From contig OW568869.1 of NCBI GenBank assembly GCA_938743325.2, positions 310,001-374,000 of the forward strand: a stretch of 64,000 nucleotides of DNA. Direction: 5' to 3'. Origin of the DNA: Pycnococcus provasolii. Its lineage: Eukaryota > Chlorophyta > Pseudoscourfieldiophyceae > Pseudoscourfieldiales > Pycnococcaceae. The translations under genes and the position numbers were made by a program. The notes below the pieces were generated by a model that worked only from the letters and a program-made list of their open reading frames with translations, did no database searches and was not told the origin of the DNA. This document shows positions 8,438 through 18,114 of the stretch, in pieces. The first letter of the stretch is position 1. Every line of letters starts with the position of its first letter.

Positions 8438-9769
8438 TTACGCCATGGCGGCCGCCGCGACCGCGACGGCGGTGGCGACGAGGCCCACGGACGCCGCACC
8501 GCTCTTCAACGTCGTCGTCGACTTTTCCTTCGTCGTCTGCGCCGCCGTCGTCGTCACCGCCTTCACCGGCGCCTTGGTCGTCGTGTTCGTCGCAGGCGCC
8601 TTGGTCGTCGTCGTCTGCGCCGCCATCTGCACACAAAGGCCGTTGAGGAGCCCATTCGCAGGTCCGTACCAATCCACCTCAATCGCGTCGGCAAGGGCGC
8701 GTACGGGCGTGCAACCCTCGTCGACGCCGACGGAGCACACCGACGACTTACAGTTCTCCAGCATCGACTTTGCACGCTCGTTGCACACCGTCGCATTCGG
8801 AACAAGGCCGCAAACCGCAGGAGCGATCGGGTTGCCAGCGGAGAAGCACTTGCCATCGTTCACGAGAGTGTACCCCGCGCCGGCGCACTTCTCAGTCTCA
8901 AGGCGTTGCTTGCGGACCTCGCACAGATTGTCCAGTTCCGTAATACGTGCGATCGCCTTGGCGGTGGTGATAGCGCCACCCTCCACGTCCACGGGCACGA
9001 CAAAGTTCGCATACGCCTCCTCGGTCTTGCATTCCTCCTTCTTGAGGGTGGCGAGCGCAGCGCCGCACGCCGTGCACTCCGTCGTGTTACACGTCGCGTA
9101 GCCTCGCGGAAAGCCCGCAGTCTCACCGCAAATCATCGTCGTGTTTGTCGCACGAAGGGTTCCCGCGGTCGTGCCGTTGCACGCCCCACCGTACAACGTG
9201 GTCATCGCAGTCTGGCACACCGACTGGGAGGGCGTGGGCTTGTTGGCTGGTTCCGCAGGGCATGGGAAGCACGCCCCGGACTTGCAGCCGCCACACTTCT
9301 CGAAGTCCTCCGGACTCGCGCACTTCACGCCCGCGCAGTAGTCCGCCTCGCACACGAATTTGGTCCCGTTTGAAACCGGCGGCCAGGGCGTGCACTTGGC
9401 AGGGCTTGCCGGGGGCACTCCGACGATGTCCTTCAACAAGCACGGGCTGCTGGGCCCTCCGCCACAGCCGAATGACTCTTGATAACCGAACCCAGTCAAG
9501 TGGTCAAGCAGCGGCATGACGCTCCTATAGTAGTAGGCGCCGTCCTCGCACCCCCCGGCAGTCTCCACCGTGCACAGGAAGTCCATGCACATGGGCGTGC
9601 AAAGGTATTCATTGTCCGCAATTCCGGGCGCCGAGGACGCGCCGCAGTAACCCTCCAGCGACTTCTTGCATTCGTAGACTAGGGCGTGCGTCCCCTTCAT
9701 ACCGCCATACACCGTACACGCCAGAACGCTAAGGACCATGAACGCTGAGGACGGCATCATCATCATCAT
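8438..9769 (-). CDS. Secreted or GPI-anchored Cys-rich surface protein
   Basis: A 443-residue protein. It starts with five consecutive Met codons (9755-9769), so the true start could be any of them. A signal-peptide-like hydrophobic stretch follows (FMVLSVLACTVYGG). The ectodomain has about 30 cysteines in irregular pairs and several N-x-S/T sequons. Near the C terminus is a Thr/Lys/Ala stalk (TTTKAPATNTTTKAP and similar), and the protein ends in an Ala/Val-rich hydrophobic tail, as in GPI-anchored proteins. I recognise no catalytic domain. The ectodomain might be a scavenger or adhesion module, but the spacing does not match a family I know. Surface location is inferred from the two hydrophobic ends. 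Confidence 0.7.
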   Translation of the reverse strand: MMMMMPSSAFMVLSVLACTVYGGMKGTHALVYECKKSLEGYCGASSAPGIADNEYLCTPMCMDFLCTVETAGGCEDGAYYYRSVMPLLDHLTGFGYQESFGCGGGPSSPCLLKDIVGVPPASPAKCTPWPPVSNGTKFVCEADYCAGVKCASPEDFEKCGGCKSGACFPCPAEPANKPTPSQSVCQTAMTTLYGGACNGTTAGTLRATNTTMICGETAGFPRGYATCNTTECTACGAALATLKKEECKTEEAYANFVVPVDVEGGAITTAKAIARITELDNLCEVRKQRLETEKCAGAGYTLVNDGKCFSAGNPIAPAVCGLVPNATVCNERAKSMLENCKSSVCSVGVDEGCTPVRALADAIEVDWYGPANGLLNGLCVQMAAQTTTTKAPATNTTTKAPVKAVTTTAAQTTKEKSTTTLKSGAASVGLVATAVAVAAAAMA

Positions 9770-10357
9770 CAGGAGTCGCGAGGAGGAGGAGTCGAGGTCT
9801 CCAAGGAGGAAGGCCCGACAGAGCGAGGGGACGTGAAATAAAGTGCGCCTTAGGCGGCCGGTGGGTTCTTCAAGGTGGCGTCTCGCCGGCGTTTCGCGTT
9901 CGGAACCGCCAGATTCTGATTCTGACGCAAGTCTGACATCTGACGGGGAAAAAATCGGGAAAAAATCATCCCCACAACAAGGGCTTGCAAGGACGAAGTC
10001 ACGAAGAGGATCGGTTCGTGGAAAACCACATCACCACAACCAAGTTCGAGTTTTCCCTCGAGTTTTCCCGGGCGAGCTCGGGAAAACTCGTCCTTGGGGA
10101 GGACCGCTGACCGCACACGACCCGACTCCTCCACAGGACGCAGTCGAGAATGACCCGGCTCCACAAGGCGGGAACGCAGCCAGCGCCCCGCAGACCAGGC
10201 TGGGGCACCGGGACACCATTTGGACGGTTGGTGTGATGGCAAAAACCATGCATTTCCCCCCTTTTTTCCCCCAAACAGGCAGTTGAACACGAATGTGATG
10301 TGGGGCTTACGTGTAGCGCGCGAAGCGAGAACGCCAGCGCGAGGACTACTCAGTGTT

Positions 10358-10435
10358 GTCGCGGCCGCCACGGTCGCGAAAACACCAAATAGTGCCAGGG
10401 GGAAGAAACCCCTGTATCCCCTAATAATACTAACC
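10358..10435. repeat. Composite dispersed repeat, copy 3 (modules B and C)
   Basis: Module B (10358-10417) matches 6704-6763 with one mismatch in 60, and overlaps directly into module C (10415-10435), identical to 8228-8248. With the other two fragments it defines the module order B-C-X of one repeat family. Confidence 0.9.
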
Positions 10436-10458
10436 AAACCGCCTCTTAGAACCTGTAC

Positions 10459-10528
10459 CTTAGGGTTTCCAGGTTAGGGTTTCCAGGTTAGGGTTAGCAG
10501 GTTAGGGTTAGGGCTACCGTTAGGGTTA
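10459..10528. repeat. Interstitial TTAGGG-type repeats
   Basis: Six TTAGGG units interspersed with GTTTCCAGG and GTTAGCAGG, ending 110 bp before the start codon of the next gene. Confidence 0.9.
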
Positions 10529-10637
10529 CGTGCTCCCCTTTCCTTTCTTCCGTTCATCTTCTCCTCCGGATTTCTTCTTCTTCGCTTTTCTTGTTTTTCC
10601 AAAGCGTTCTTTGGGCGTTCTTTGACAAGGGTAAAGT

Positions 10638-10790
10638 ATGGCGTATGAAGAAAACGCCGATGGTGCTGGCGACTCCGATGCCGGCCTTAAAGGTTTTCAT
10701 CAAGACAACACTCAAGTTAAGGTGGCGTCGCCGCAAGCAAATGTTCAGACAAAAAAATCGAACATATTCAAGAAAATGTTCAGCAGCAAG

Positions 10791-10825
<35 letters not shown>

Positions 10826-12323
10826 GAATGCGACAAACACGCCGTCGCCGAGGCCGAGGTCGAAGAGCGAGGTGGGAACCGCACCAAGCACCGCAAGAAG
10901 ACTGTCCTTCAACTTCTTCGGAGCGGGAAAGAACAAAAATAAGGCTGATAACGGTCCAGACAGTATCCTGAGGAGTGGACGCAGACGTTCGTCAACGCAC
11001 TTCGGAGACCCGACGCACGGCGAAGCAGACGAGCCTCGAAAGTCTGAGGATGACGACACATTCCGACGAACTCTCAAGCGACTTCTAGCGCACGGCGGTG
11101 CACCGCAGGACATTCTCAACCTGCTTGCCGAAAAGGACTTCGACGGCGCAGCCTTTGGAAACGCACTTCTCACGTGCGCGAACCAACAGGAGAGGCAGGC
11201 GGCACGTGCCGCGCTCGAGCGTGCTGTGTCCACGGCTGACGCCGCAGCCACCTTTGCCGTGCTGAACGTGCGCGAGGGACTCGCGCAGGCGGTGGTGGAC
11301 GCGGAAAGTGCAGCTACCAGCGCCCGGTCGCTCGTGCAAATCCTTGGTGCCGCGCAGGCAAGGGCTCACGCCGCCGTAGGCGAGGCGGAGCTTGCCATGA
11401 GAGCAGGCGAAAGTCTGTCTCAGAAGAACAATGCAGTGTCGTCAGCCGCGACGTCCGGCGTTGAGCTCGAGAACGTACAGCGGGGGATTATCGATGGCAC
11501 ACCTCAGGCATGCATGGCACGAGCTGATGCGAGGCTTCGCGTCGGGGCACTCGAGGAGGCGGAGGAGGCGCTCGTCGAAGCAGAGCGCCTTGGCGCCATG
11601 GCGGTGGAGGTGGATCAAAGGCGGTGCACGTTAATCGAGCGAGCAGCGGCAGCCGCCGCAGATCTTTCCGTGCCGCCGCATATTGCGAAGCAGAGACGCG
11701 CACTGCTCATTCGCCTCGTCGGCCGGATCGCGGCGGCACGTTTGCTACTCGACGATCGAAGCAACGTGCTCGTCTCCGTGCGCAAAGAGGCTGCTCAAAA
11801 TGCACGAAGCCTCAAAGGAGCACGGATGCTCGTACTGTGCGGACTTGCGGAAGTACGCGACGCCGTCTCGTGCATTTTAGACGATGAGGAATCGGTCGCG
11901 CCGGACGAGGGCGTATTGGCGACGGTGCTCACGTGGAGTCTGGCGGAGGCTCGACTCCTGTGGTCTGGCGCGGCGAGCCTTCTCCCATCTGACAATGCCT
12001 CAGCCGATGAAGTTGCAAAATTGCGCTCGACGTGGAACCTCGACTCTGCCCGCCTCGAGACTACGCTCGGCGGTCGCAGCGTCGCTTCGCTGAGGCGACT
12101 CACCCAGGCGCTCGTCTTGGAGGACGGCAGAGCAACGGCAGAGATGGAAAGTCGATTGCGCGCAGCCACCGCGACAGGCCGTGCGTCAGCGCAGACGTCG
12201 AAGAAGGTGGACGCAAACAGGCGGCGCAAACAGGCGGCGGCAGCAACAAAGTCGCCACCGGCGGCCGTAGCAAAACGATCGGTCGCTCTTGCAGACCTCG
12301 CAAGTGACGACGACCTTCTGTAG
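10638..12323 (+). CDS. Unknown protein with poly-Gln tract
   Basis: A 561-residue protein. A Gln run encoded by CAA repeats (10793-10825) lies near residue 53-63, inside a basic Ser-rich N-terminal region. From about residue 130 the protein is largely helical and Ala/Glu/Arg-rich, with repeat-like helices such as VGALEEAEEALVEAERLGAM. This suggests an alpha-solenoid or coiled-coil body. No signal peptide, membrane span or catalytic motif is visible. It ends 75 bp from the convergent stop of the repeat-containing 1023-residue protein. The function is unknown. Confidence 0.75.
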
Positions 12324-12397
12324 AAACCAAAGTGTGTAATGTATAATGTTGTGATTTTTACTCTAGATAACTCTTGTACACTTGCTTCACACTCGTC

Positions 12398-15300
12398 TCA
12401 GTCATCGTCGCTGCTGCTCGAGACATCCTCCAGGAATGACATCGCCTGCCTGATCACAGAACTTGTGAGATTCGCGCCCTTAACATTGGAATCGCGATCG
12501 CGGCGTCTCGATTCTGCTTGCGATGGCGGCGTCATCCTCTGAACCTGTGGCTTGCCATATACGCCACCACGGCCACCATCACTGTCGTCGTCGTCTTCGT
12601 CTTCATCACCACGCCAACGTGTGACAGCCTTTTCAATTCTCTTGACGTCCTGAGCCTCGCCCCACCGGGAGACAACGTCTTCCATTGTCTTGACGTTCTG
12701 TGCCTCGTGCCAACGTGAGACGGCGTCCTCCATTACGTCGAGGGACTGCCCCACCTCGCCACGATTACCCTTGCCGGAGAGCGTGCGCTGGGCATCTCCG
12801 CTGAGCACTGCATCTCGCAGCTGTTCAAGAGGGCTCATCGCAGATGGAGGTGGCTTTGGCTTGCGCATCATCGCCACCTTGCTCATGACGCCTCGCCTCG
12901 TGTTGGACGTTGAGAAGAGCTGTGGCTGGAACGTACAATCAAGCAACGCATCTTGCTCTCGTTGCCGCCGAAGCTCCTCACGTCGCTGGGCAGCCTGCTC
13001 CTCCTCCATGAGCATGAGATCCTCTATAGGCACTCCCTCGGGGCGACGGCCGGCAGCCAACTTTCTGCTATGCTCGGATATCTTGGGCGCAAAGCTATCC
13101 TTTTGGTCCTCCTGCGGATCAATCTTGCGACCCGCGCTTGGAAGCAGGTAGTGCCGCGGCCCAGCAAGCGGGCCCATGTCGACAAGGTCGTTGATGAGGC
13201 GCATGAACGCGGATTTGTTCACAAGCACCATCTGATCATGTCCATCGCCGGCAAGCGTGCACCCTTCCACGTCCGAGGGATTCTTTAGCACACGCAACCT
13301 CATTTCGTAGAGATCGTTGCGCACCTCGGGGTCGAGTCGCACGAAGAGCTGCGTGTTGCTGAGGTCAACCAAACCGTCGAGCCGACCTCTGGCCAAGTAC
13401 CGATAAAGCTGGTCAAAGCGACGCTGCTTGAGCTTCTCCACGACGACGTAGCTCTTCCAAGTCATGTGCGACATGTTGCTCTGCTCATCGATTTTCTGAA
13501 GCTCGTGCTCCGTTGCATATTGCTTCTTGTCGTCAAATTCGTAGCGCATCGCGTAAAGAAAGTCGCCAATGTCAAGACGCGTGGAGTTGCGCTCGAACTG
13601 CGGGCTTCGACCAACCATGGGCTGATAAAGTGGTTGCCCCGTCTTCTCGTCAAAGGGCGCGGCTATGTCCGCGTGCAGCTCAGACTTTCGCAGTGCGATT
13701 GCGTCCTTCTCAGCATACAAGCGATCGAAGATGTTGGCGTCATTTCGCACGCCTGGCCCGCTCGCTCGAGGTGCCACCATCTCGCCGCCAACGCCGCGAA
13801 GGCTCTCGGCAATCGCTCTGCTGGATTCGGTGATGGATGGCTGAAATGTGTGGCCATCAGGTCGCCATGCCTCGTATGCCTGCCGGCGTCTCCGGCGGTC
13901 CTCCGCTTCCTCGTAAAGCTGTTCGTGCAGTGGAGCCACGACAGCCGCGGCAGCAACCGCCGACCAGCCCTCCGCCTCGAGCGACGCGCGATACATCGAT
14001 AGTGTCTCGTGCTCCGCCTCGAGTCGCAGGCTCTGCGCGAGTGCGCGACTTCGCGTGTTGATCGAGGGCGCGAACGAGCACTCCTCCATCTCCCGCTCCT
14101 CCTTCTCGCGCCGCATCGCCTCAAGGCGCGCCTCGCGTGCATTTCTGCCGTTGTCTCGGGTAAGGCGCTCGAACGTGCTCTCGCCAAGCGCCACCGAAGT
14201 GCGCTTCATTGTCTTCGCCAGTTCTGAGATGGCTGGCGATCCCACGAATGTGGCGGCTTCCTGCTCCGCGCGCTGCTCTTGAACATTTCGATGCACCTCC
14301 TCGCGTCTGCGCGCGCTCTCTAGGCCCTCGGCGTAGAGGCGGTCATGAAATGTGTCAAACCCACCAGTATTGCGACCTCGCGAAAGCTTTCGCGACACCG
14401 CGGACATTGGCACGCGAGTATTCACCACCTCCGCCTCCACCTTGCGCGCCAGCTCTTCGCGCCGCGCAGCGATCTTGCGTTCGCGACTCTCGTAGTCTCC
14501 GTAGAGGCGCTCACCGGAGGCGATCGCCGCCTTGGACTTCTTCCCCAGTCGCCGCCGGCCGTTGGCGCCGGCGGGCACTGCACCGGTCGTCTTCGCCACA
14601 GGACGGCCGTGCAGGTGGTGTGCACCGAAACGCGCACTTGCCATCGGTCGCGTGCGCGGCATCTCGGTGTGAGCCATTGGCTGCGTGTGCGTTCTCGGCG
14701 AAGTCGACGCTTGACGCCCGGCGTAGGCGGGCGTTTGTTCCTGCTGTCCTCCGGGCGTTCGTTTCGTGCTATTTGCGGGCGGCTTTGGAATCGGGGCGGG
14801 TGGCGGTACCAAAGGCAGCTCAGCCACGGACACAAGCTGGCTGCTGATGTGTCGCGCGAGCGGACCAGCCACCTTGGGAGAGAGCGCGTTTCTCTCGACG
14901 AAAGCCTGCGCCAAGCTCTGCGGCTCGTCGCCCTCGTAGACGTGGATCACGTCACTGCGTCCCACACCCACGTCCACGGTCAGCTCGAGGAGTTTGACTC
15001 TCTCATCATGTTCTGAGGCGGCTGGTGTCGAGGACGTCGGCGGCGGCGGCGTTTGTTTTGTGCTTGCTTCGTTTGGCGTGTACGCCGCATTTATTTTTCT
15101 TGCACGTTCTGGCGGCTCCTGCTTGCGCGTCCCTTTACTGGAGGTGGTTCCGCTCGAGCTGTTGCCTTTTTTTTGTTTCTGCGCTGCTTTGTTTCGTTGA
15201 CTCGTTTCGCCACCATCTTGCGTCGTTGTCGGCGACACAAGCTGCTGACTGTCACTGTTCATTACTGTTCCAAGGCCGACGCCGACGCCGGCCGGTGTAG

Positions 15301-15469
15301 CCTCCGAGGCAGACGAGCCGGCCGAAAGAGCGCCCTCAACTGAGGAGTTTAGAGTCGTAGTATTATTCAGGGAAGAGGACCGTGACTTCGCCACACGCGA
15401 AGCTATGGACGCACGCAGGTCGTCTTGCGTCCGCCTGTACCGCAACAGACGCTCCTCTAGCGACGCCAT
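12398..15469 (-). CDS. Large protein with flagellar-type 'F-x-P-x-I' and 'LYxE' repeats
   Basis: A 1023-residue protein starting at the ATG 15467-15469. Its hallmark is a set of alternating motifs. One is an Arg/Glu helix headed by LYxE or RLYAE (for example GERLYGDYESRERK, FHDRLYAEGLESARRRE, IFDRLYAEKDAIALRK). The other is a short segment of the form F-x-P-x-I-x3-S-R-x-L-A (FAPSINTRSRALAQS, FQPSITESSRAIAES, FAPKISEHSRKLAAG). Proteins with this alternation are common in flagellate protists and in axonemal inventories, but I cannot name an ortholog. The N-terminal 300 residues are Pro/Thr/Gln-rich and disordered. The C terminus is acidic with degenerate repeats of VSRWxEAQxVKxxE. Flagellar association is inference. 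Confidence 0.7.
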   Translation of the reverse strand: MASLEERLLRYRRTQDDLRASIASRVAKSRSSSLNNTTTLNSSVEGALSAGSSASEATPAGVGVGLGTVMNSDSQQLVSPTTTQDGGETSQRNKAAQKQKKGNSSSGTTSSKGTRKQEPPERARKINAAYTPNEASTKQTPPPPTSSTPAASEHDERVKLLELTVDVGVGRSDVIHVYEGDEPQSLAQAFVERNALSPKVAGPLARHISSQLVSVAELPLVPPPAPIPKPPANSTKRTPGGQQEQTPAYAGRQASTSPRTHTQPMAHTEMPRTRPMASARFGAHHLHGRPVAKTTGAVPAGANGRRRLGKKSKAAIASGERLYGDYESRERKIAARREELARKVEAEVVNTRVPMSAVSRKLSRGRNTGGFDTFHDRLYAEGLESARRREEVHRNVQEQRAEQEAATFVGSPAISELAKTMKRTSVALGESTFERLTRDNGRNAREARLEAMRREKEEREMEECSFAPSINTRSRALAQSLRLEAEHETLSMYRASLEAEGWSAVAAAAVVAPLHEQLYEEAEDRRRRRQAYEAWRPDGHTFQPSITESSRAIAESLRGVGGEMVAPRASGPGVRNDANIFDRLYAEKDAIALRKSELHADIAAPFDEKTGQPLYQPMVGRSPQFERNSTRLDIGDFLYAMRYEFDDKKQYATEHELQKIDEQSNMSHMTWKSYVVVEKLKQRRFDQLYRYLARGRLDGLVDLSNTQLFVRLDPEVRNDLYEMRLRVLKNPSDVEGCTLAGDGHDQMVLVNKSAFMRLINDLVDMGPLAGPRHYLLPSAGRKIDPQEDQKDSFAPKISEHSRKLAAGRRPEGVPIEDLMLMEEEQAAQRREELRRQREQDALLDCTFQPQLFSTSNTRRGVMSKVAMMRKPKPPPSAMSPLEQLRDAVLSGDAQRTLSGKGNRGEVGQSLDVMEDAVSRWHEAQNVKTMEDVVSRWGEAQDVKRIEKAVTRWRGDEDEDDDDSDGGRGGVYGKPQVQRMTPPSQAESRRRDRDSNVKGANLTSSVIRQAMSFLEDVSSSSDDD

Positions 15470-16870
15470 AGAATACGACGCCAATACAGTAGACTAGGGA
15501 GTTAAGGCCACCCCGCACGGATTCTTAGACTAGTAATGGACGGGACTGGGAGGGCAAGGGCAAAGCGGCCGCGAGACCCTTAAAGGTAGGGGAGAGGGAT
15601 AAAAACAAAGTCAGTCCGACGAACCGAAGCTTTGGGACCCCGGGGAGGTCTTTGAAGCCTCCCTCGGCCTTGACCAGTCCGTTGAACTTCCCCTTTCTTT
15701 CTTGTTTTTTGTGTGGCAAACTACTGTACATAGAAGCAACTTCACGTCGGGATAGGTTGGTCGGGATAGGTTGGTCGGGCCACCTGGTCGGGCGAGGCTC
15801 GTGTTTCCCTTCCCTCTCGTGTTTCGAGGTGTTTCACACGAGGAGATTGCAACGGCTCAATTTCACCTTCACCGGAAGAAGAGGGTAGAAGCGTTAGGGT
15901 GTTAGGGTTAGGGTTAGGGTTAGGTGCGCTTGTGCTTGTGCTTGTGCTTGTGCTTGTTGGAGCGCGTCTGATAGGTTGGTTAGGTGAGAAGAACGTTCGG
16001 AACCTGTCACACACTCGCCCTGTACAGTACAGCCCTGTAATGTTATGTCTACCTTAAGTAGGTACCCGAACGTGTGTGTGTGTGTGTGTGTGTGAATACT
16101 ACCCGTACCGTACCGTACCCTTAAGGAGGAGGTGTCACTGCTTTGCATTTGGCAACACACTTGAGTCTTGACTACAGTGTTTGTCGTATTTTTTTTATAA
16201 AACATGTTATTGGAATGGATGGGTCTGTATGATAGTCTAAGTAGGGTAGGCCAATTTAATGACTTTCTTTTGCGGCCATCTTTCTTTCTTGAGTTTTGGG
16301 AGTTTTCGCAAACACACCGGCTTTCGAAATGTTCAGTAAGTAGTACTACGATATTTCATATTTCATAAAAGTATCCTGACACTGAAACTTGATAGTTTAG
16401 AAAACAATTGGAACGTACCCTTCTTATTTGAAAAGGTTAGGGTGTGTCCGTTTCCATGATGGATGTCGTCTCGTCGGCTGGCCTGACCTGGTGTAGTGGT
16501 GTAGTGAGTGACCAGTGTAGTGTGTGTGCTCGGCCTTGCTTGAAGAAGGAGGATAAACGTACACGTCGATTGATGTATGTTGATGATGGCCTCGTTGGCC
16601 CATGAGGGAGAGAGAGAGGCTTCCAGATAGGCGCCAAATATGTAAAGGCGTCAACAAAATAAGGCAGCGAGCGAGAGGAACAGAACGGCCGAACGGGGTT
16701 ACAAAAAGTTGCAGACTGCTACAACAACAAACACACACGCACACACACACATTGAAGCGACACTGCGACACGGACACGTCGTCAAACGTTCTCAAAAAGC
16801 AAAAAGCAGCCTCCTCTCTCTACGCTATCAGTGCTGTGTAGTGTGTAATGCCACTCTGATGGGTGCAAAC
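15470..16870. other. Long intergenic region, simple repeats only
   Basis: Contains a GGTTGGTCGGGATA duplication (15751-15780), a TTAGGG array (15891-15924), a GTGCTT hexamer run (15924-15958) and a (GT)n run (16072-16094). It also contains a CGTAC repeat near 16104-16120 and a (CA)n tract near 16725-16750. I see no coding frame with protein-like content. Confidence 0.6.
15891..15958. repeat. TTAGGG array followed by a GTGCTT microsatellite
   Basis: Four to five TTAGGG units in a row, the cleanest telomere-type array of the window, directly followed by about five GTGCTT units. Confidence 0.95.
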
Positions 16871-17158
16871 TCAAGCCGCGTCAGCAGCAGTCACAGTCTT
16901 GACCAACTCCCCACTCTTGCTGCGGTACTCCTTATTTGCCGCTTTCACCGGCTCAGGCACCTCAATGCGCGAGTTGCTCCTCCTGCGCTCCATGGTATCC
17001 TTCTTGACTTCTGGGTGAAAGAACGCGCCCATGTCCGTTTGAGCGTTTTCTTTGGACGAGCTGTTCCTTCTCATCATTTTGAGGTAACCGGGCATGGCCT
17101 CGTCCTGTTCAGCCGAGGCCTTCTTATTGTTACCACCACCGAAGAGCGAGAACGGCAT
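16871..17158 (-). CDS. Small basic protein of unknown function
   Basis: A 95-residue frame from an ATG at 17156-17158. It has an N-terminal FSLFGGGNNKK, two RRxS-type phosphorylation-like sites (MRRNSSS and ERRRSNS) and no membrane span. The composition is that of a real small soluble protein, and the region is otherwise frame-poor. No family is recognised. A small regulatory or scaffold protein is possible, but this is guesswork. Confidence 0.5.
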   Translation of the reverse strand: MPFSLFGGGNNKKASAEQDEAMPGYLKMMRRNSSSKENAQTDMGAFFHPEVKKDTMERRRSNSRIEVPEPVKAANKEYRSKSGELVKTVTAADAA

Positions 17159-18114
17159 TGTTCAGTCAATAGCGAGAAGGCTTACGCACAGCTTACGAAG
17201 TATCGTGGAATGAACGAATGGGGCCCACCCACGGTCCACGGACCCACCCACGCACGGTGGAGGCGAGGGGCCTAGGCGTGTGTAAAGAGGAGGAGAGCGG
17301 AGTCCTGAGAGGAGCCCAATAAAGCGGCTCTCCCAAGACCAAAGACCAAAGAAACCGTGTGTGGGAAAACGGACGGACTTGCCACCTGTACAGCACAGGT
17401 ATGTACCTCACAGGCTCACACTCAGGACGTAGGAAGTAGCACCACCTACGAACTACGAAGCTGAGAGGCTGAGAGCTACATGGGTAGAGCACCTTACATA
17501 GGCGTTGGCGTAGGCGTTCGAACAAGAGGCCAAGAGGCCGGAGGCTGAGCCTCAGCGGACAATAAGGCCTCGGCTCCTGGTCAACACCTGCTCAAAGTGA
17601 GGTGTTAGGTGGCCTCCTGAGGACTGTGGTTGCGTGCGTCATGCGTGTACCTGTATGTAACTTTACTAAGGTTACCACAAGCAATCAACGAAAAGTCAGT
17701 CTGACGTGTCAGATCCCTTTAGATATTCAAGAGGGGACAACAAGGCCACATCACTCACATGTACGGGAAAAAGGTCCACCAAAGAGGTCGTCAGGACGTT
17801 CGTGAGGTTGATGATGAGTGATGACCACCTTCCTGAACGGGAGGGATCATATCGACAGGAACGTCGGATCAAAATCACCATTTGCCTTAGCTGGTGCCTG
17901 GACCACTGGTGGACCCACTGGTGTAAAAGGGACGAATCAACCTTTCATGTTCCATGAGCTCACATCACACGGATGAAACGGTGATTCCACTCGGACAGGA
18001 GGAGCTGGCTAGCTATAGGATAGGGCTGGCTTGACGACGTTCGTGCTAAAGGCCTTTCCAGAAGTGACATGCACGGTATGTATGATGTAGGTGTGCGTTG
18101 GCAACATGAATTCT
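17159..18114. other. Intergenic region, nothing recognised
   Basis: About 950 bp of mixed sequence with short near-palindromic stretches such as GGCTGAGCCTCAGC (17541-17554). ORFs are short and mutually overlapping. I found no tRNA or other RNA gene by eye. Confidence 0.5.

Larger units (their letters stand above)
9770..10637. other. Divergent promoter region with repeat copy 3 and telomere-like motifs
   Basis: Lies between two divergent genes (starts at 9769 - and 10638 +). It contains a T/C run followed by CAAACAGGCAG near 10260-10283, the composite repeat copy at 10358-10435, and TTAGGG motifs at 10459-10528. The ORFs here have no recognisable content and I treat them as chance. Confidence 0.6.

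Noticed and set aside
8195-9373. A 392-codon frame on the + strand opposite the Cys-rich protein
   Set aside because: It is antisense to a better gene, Arg/His/Leu-rich, and typical of a GC-rich shadow frame.
9850-10437. A 195-codon frame on the - strand
   Set aside because: It spans the repeat copy at 10358-10435, has no domain, and competes with other equally poor frames.
15891-15924. True chromosome end or telomere
   Set aside because: The array is only a few units long and unique genes continue on both sides, so it is interstitial.
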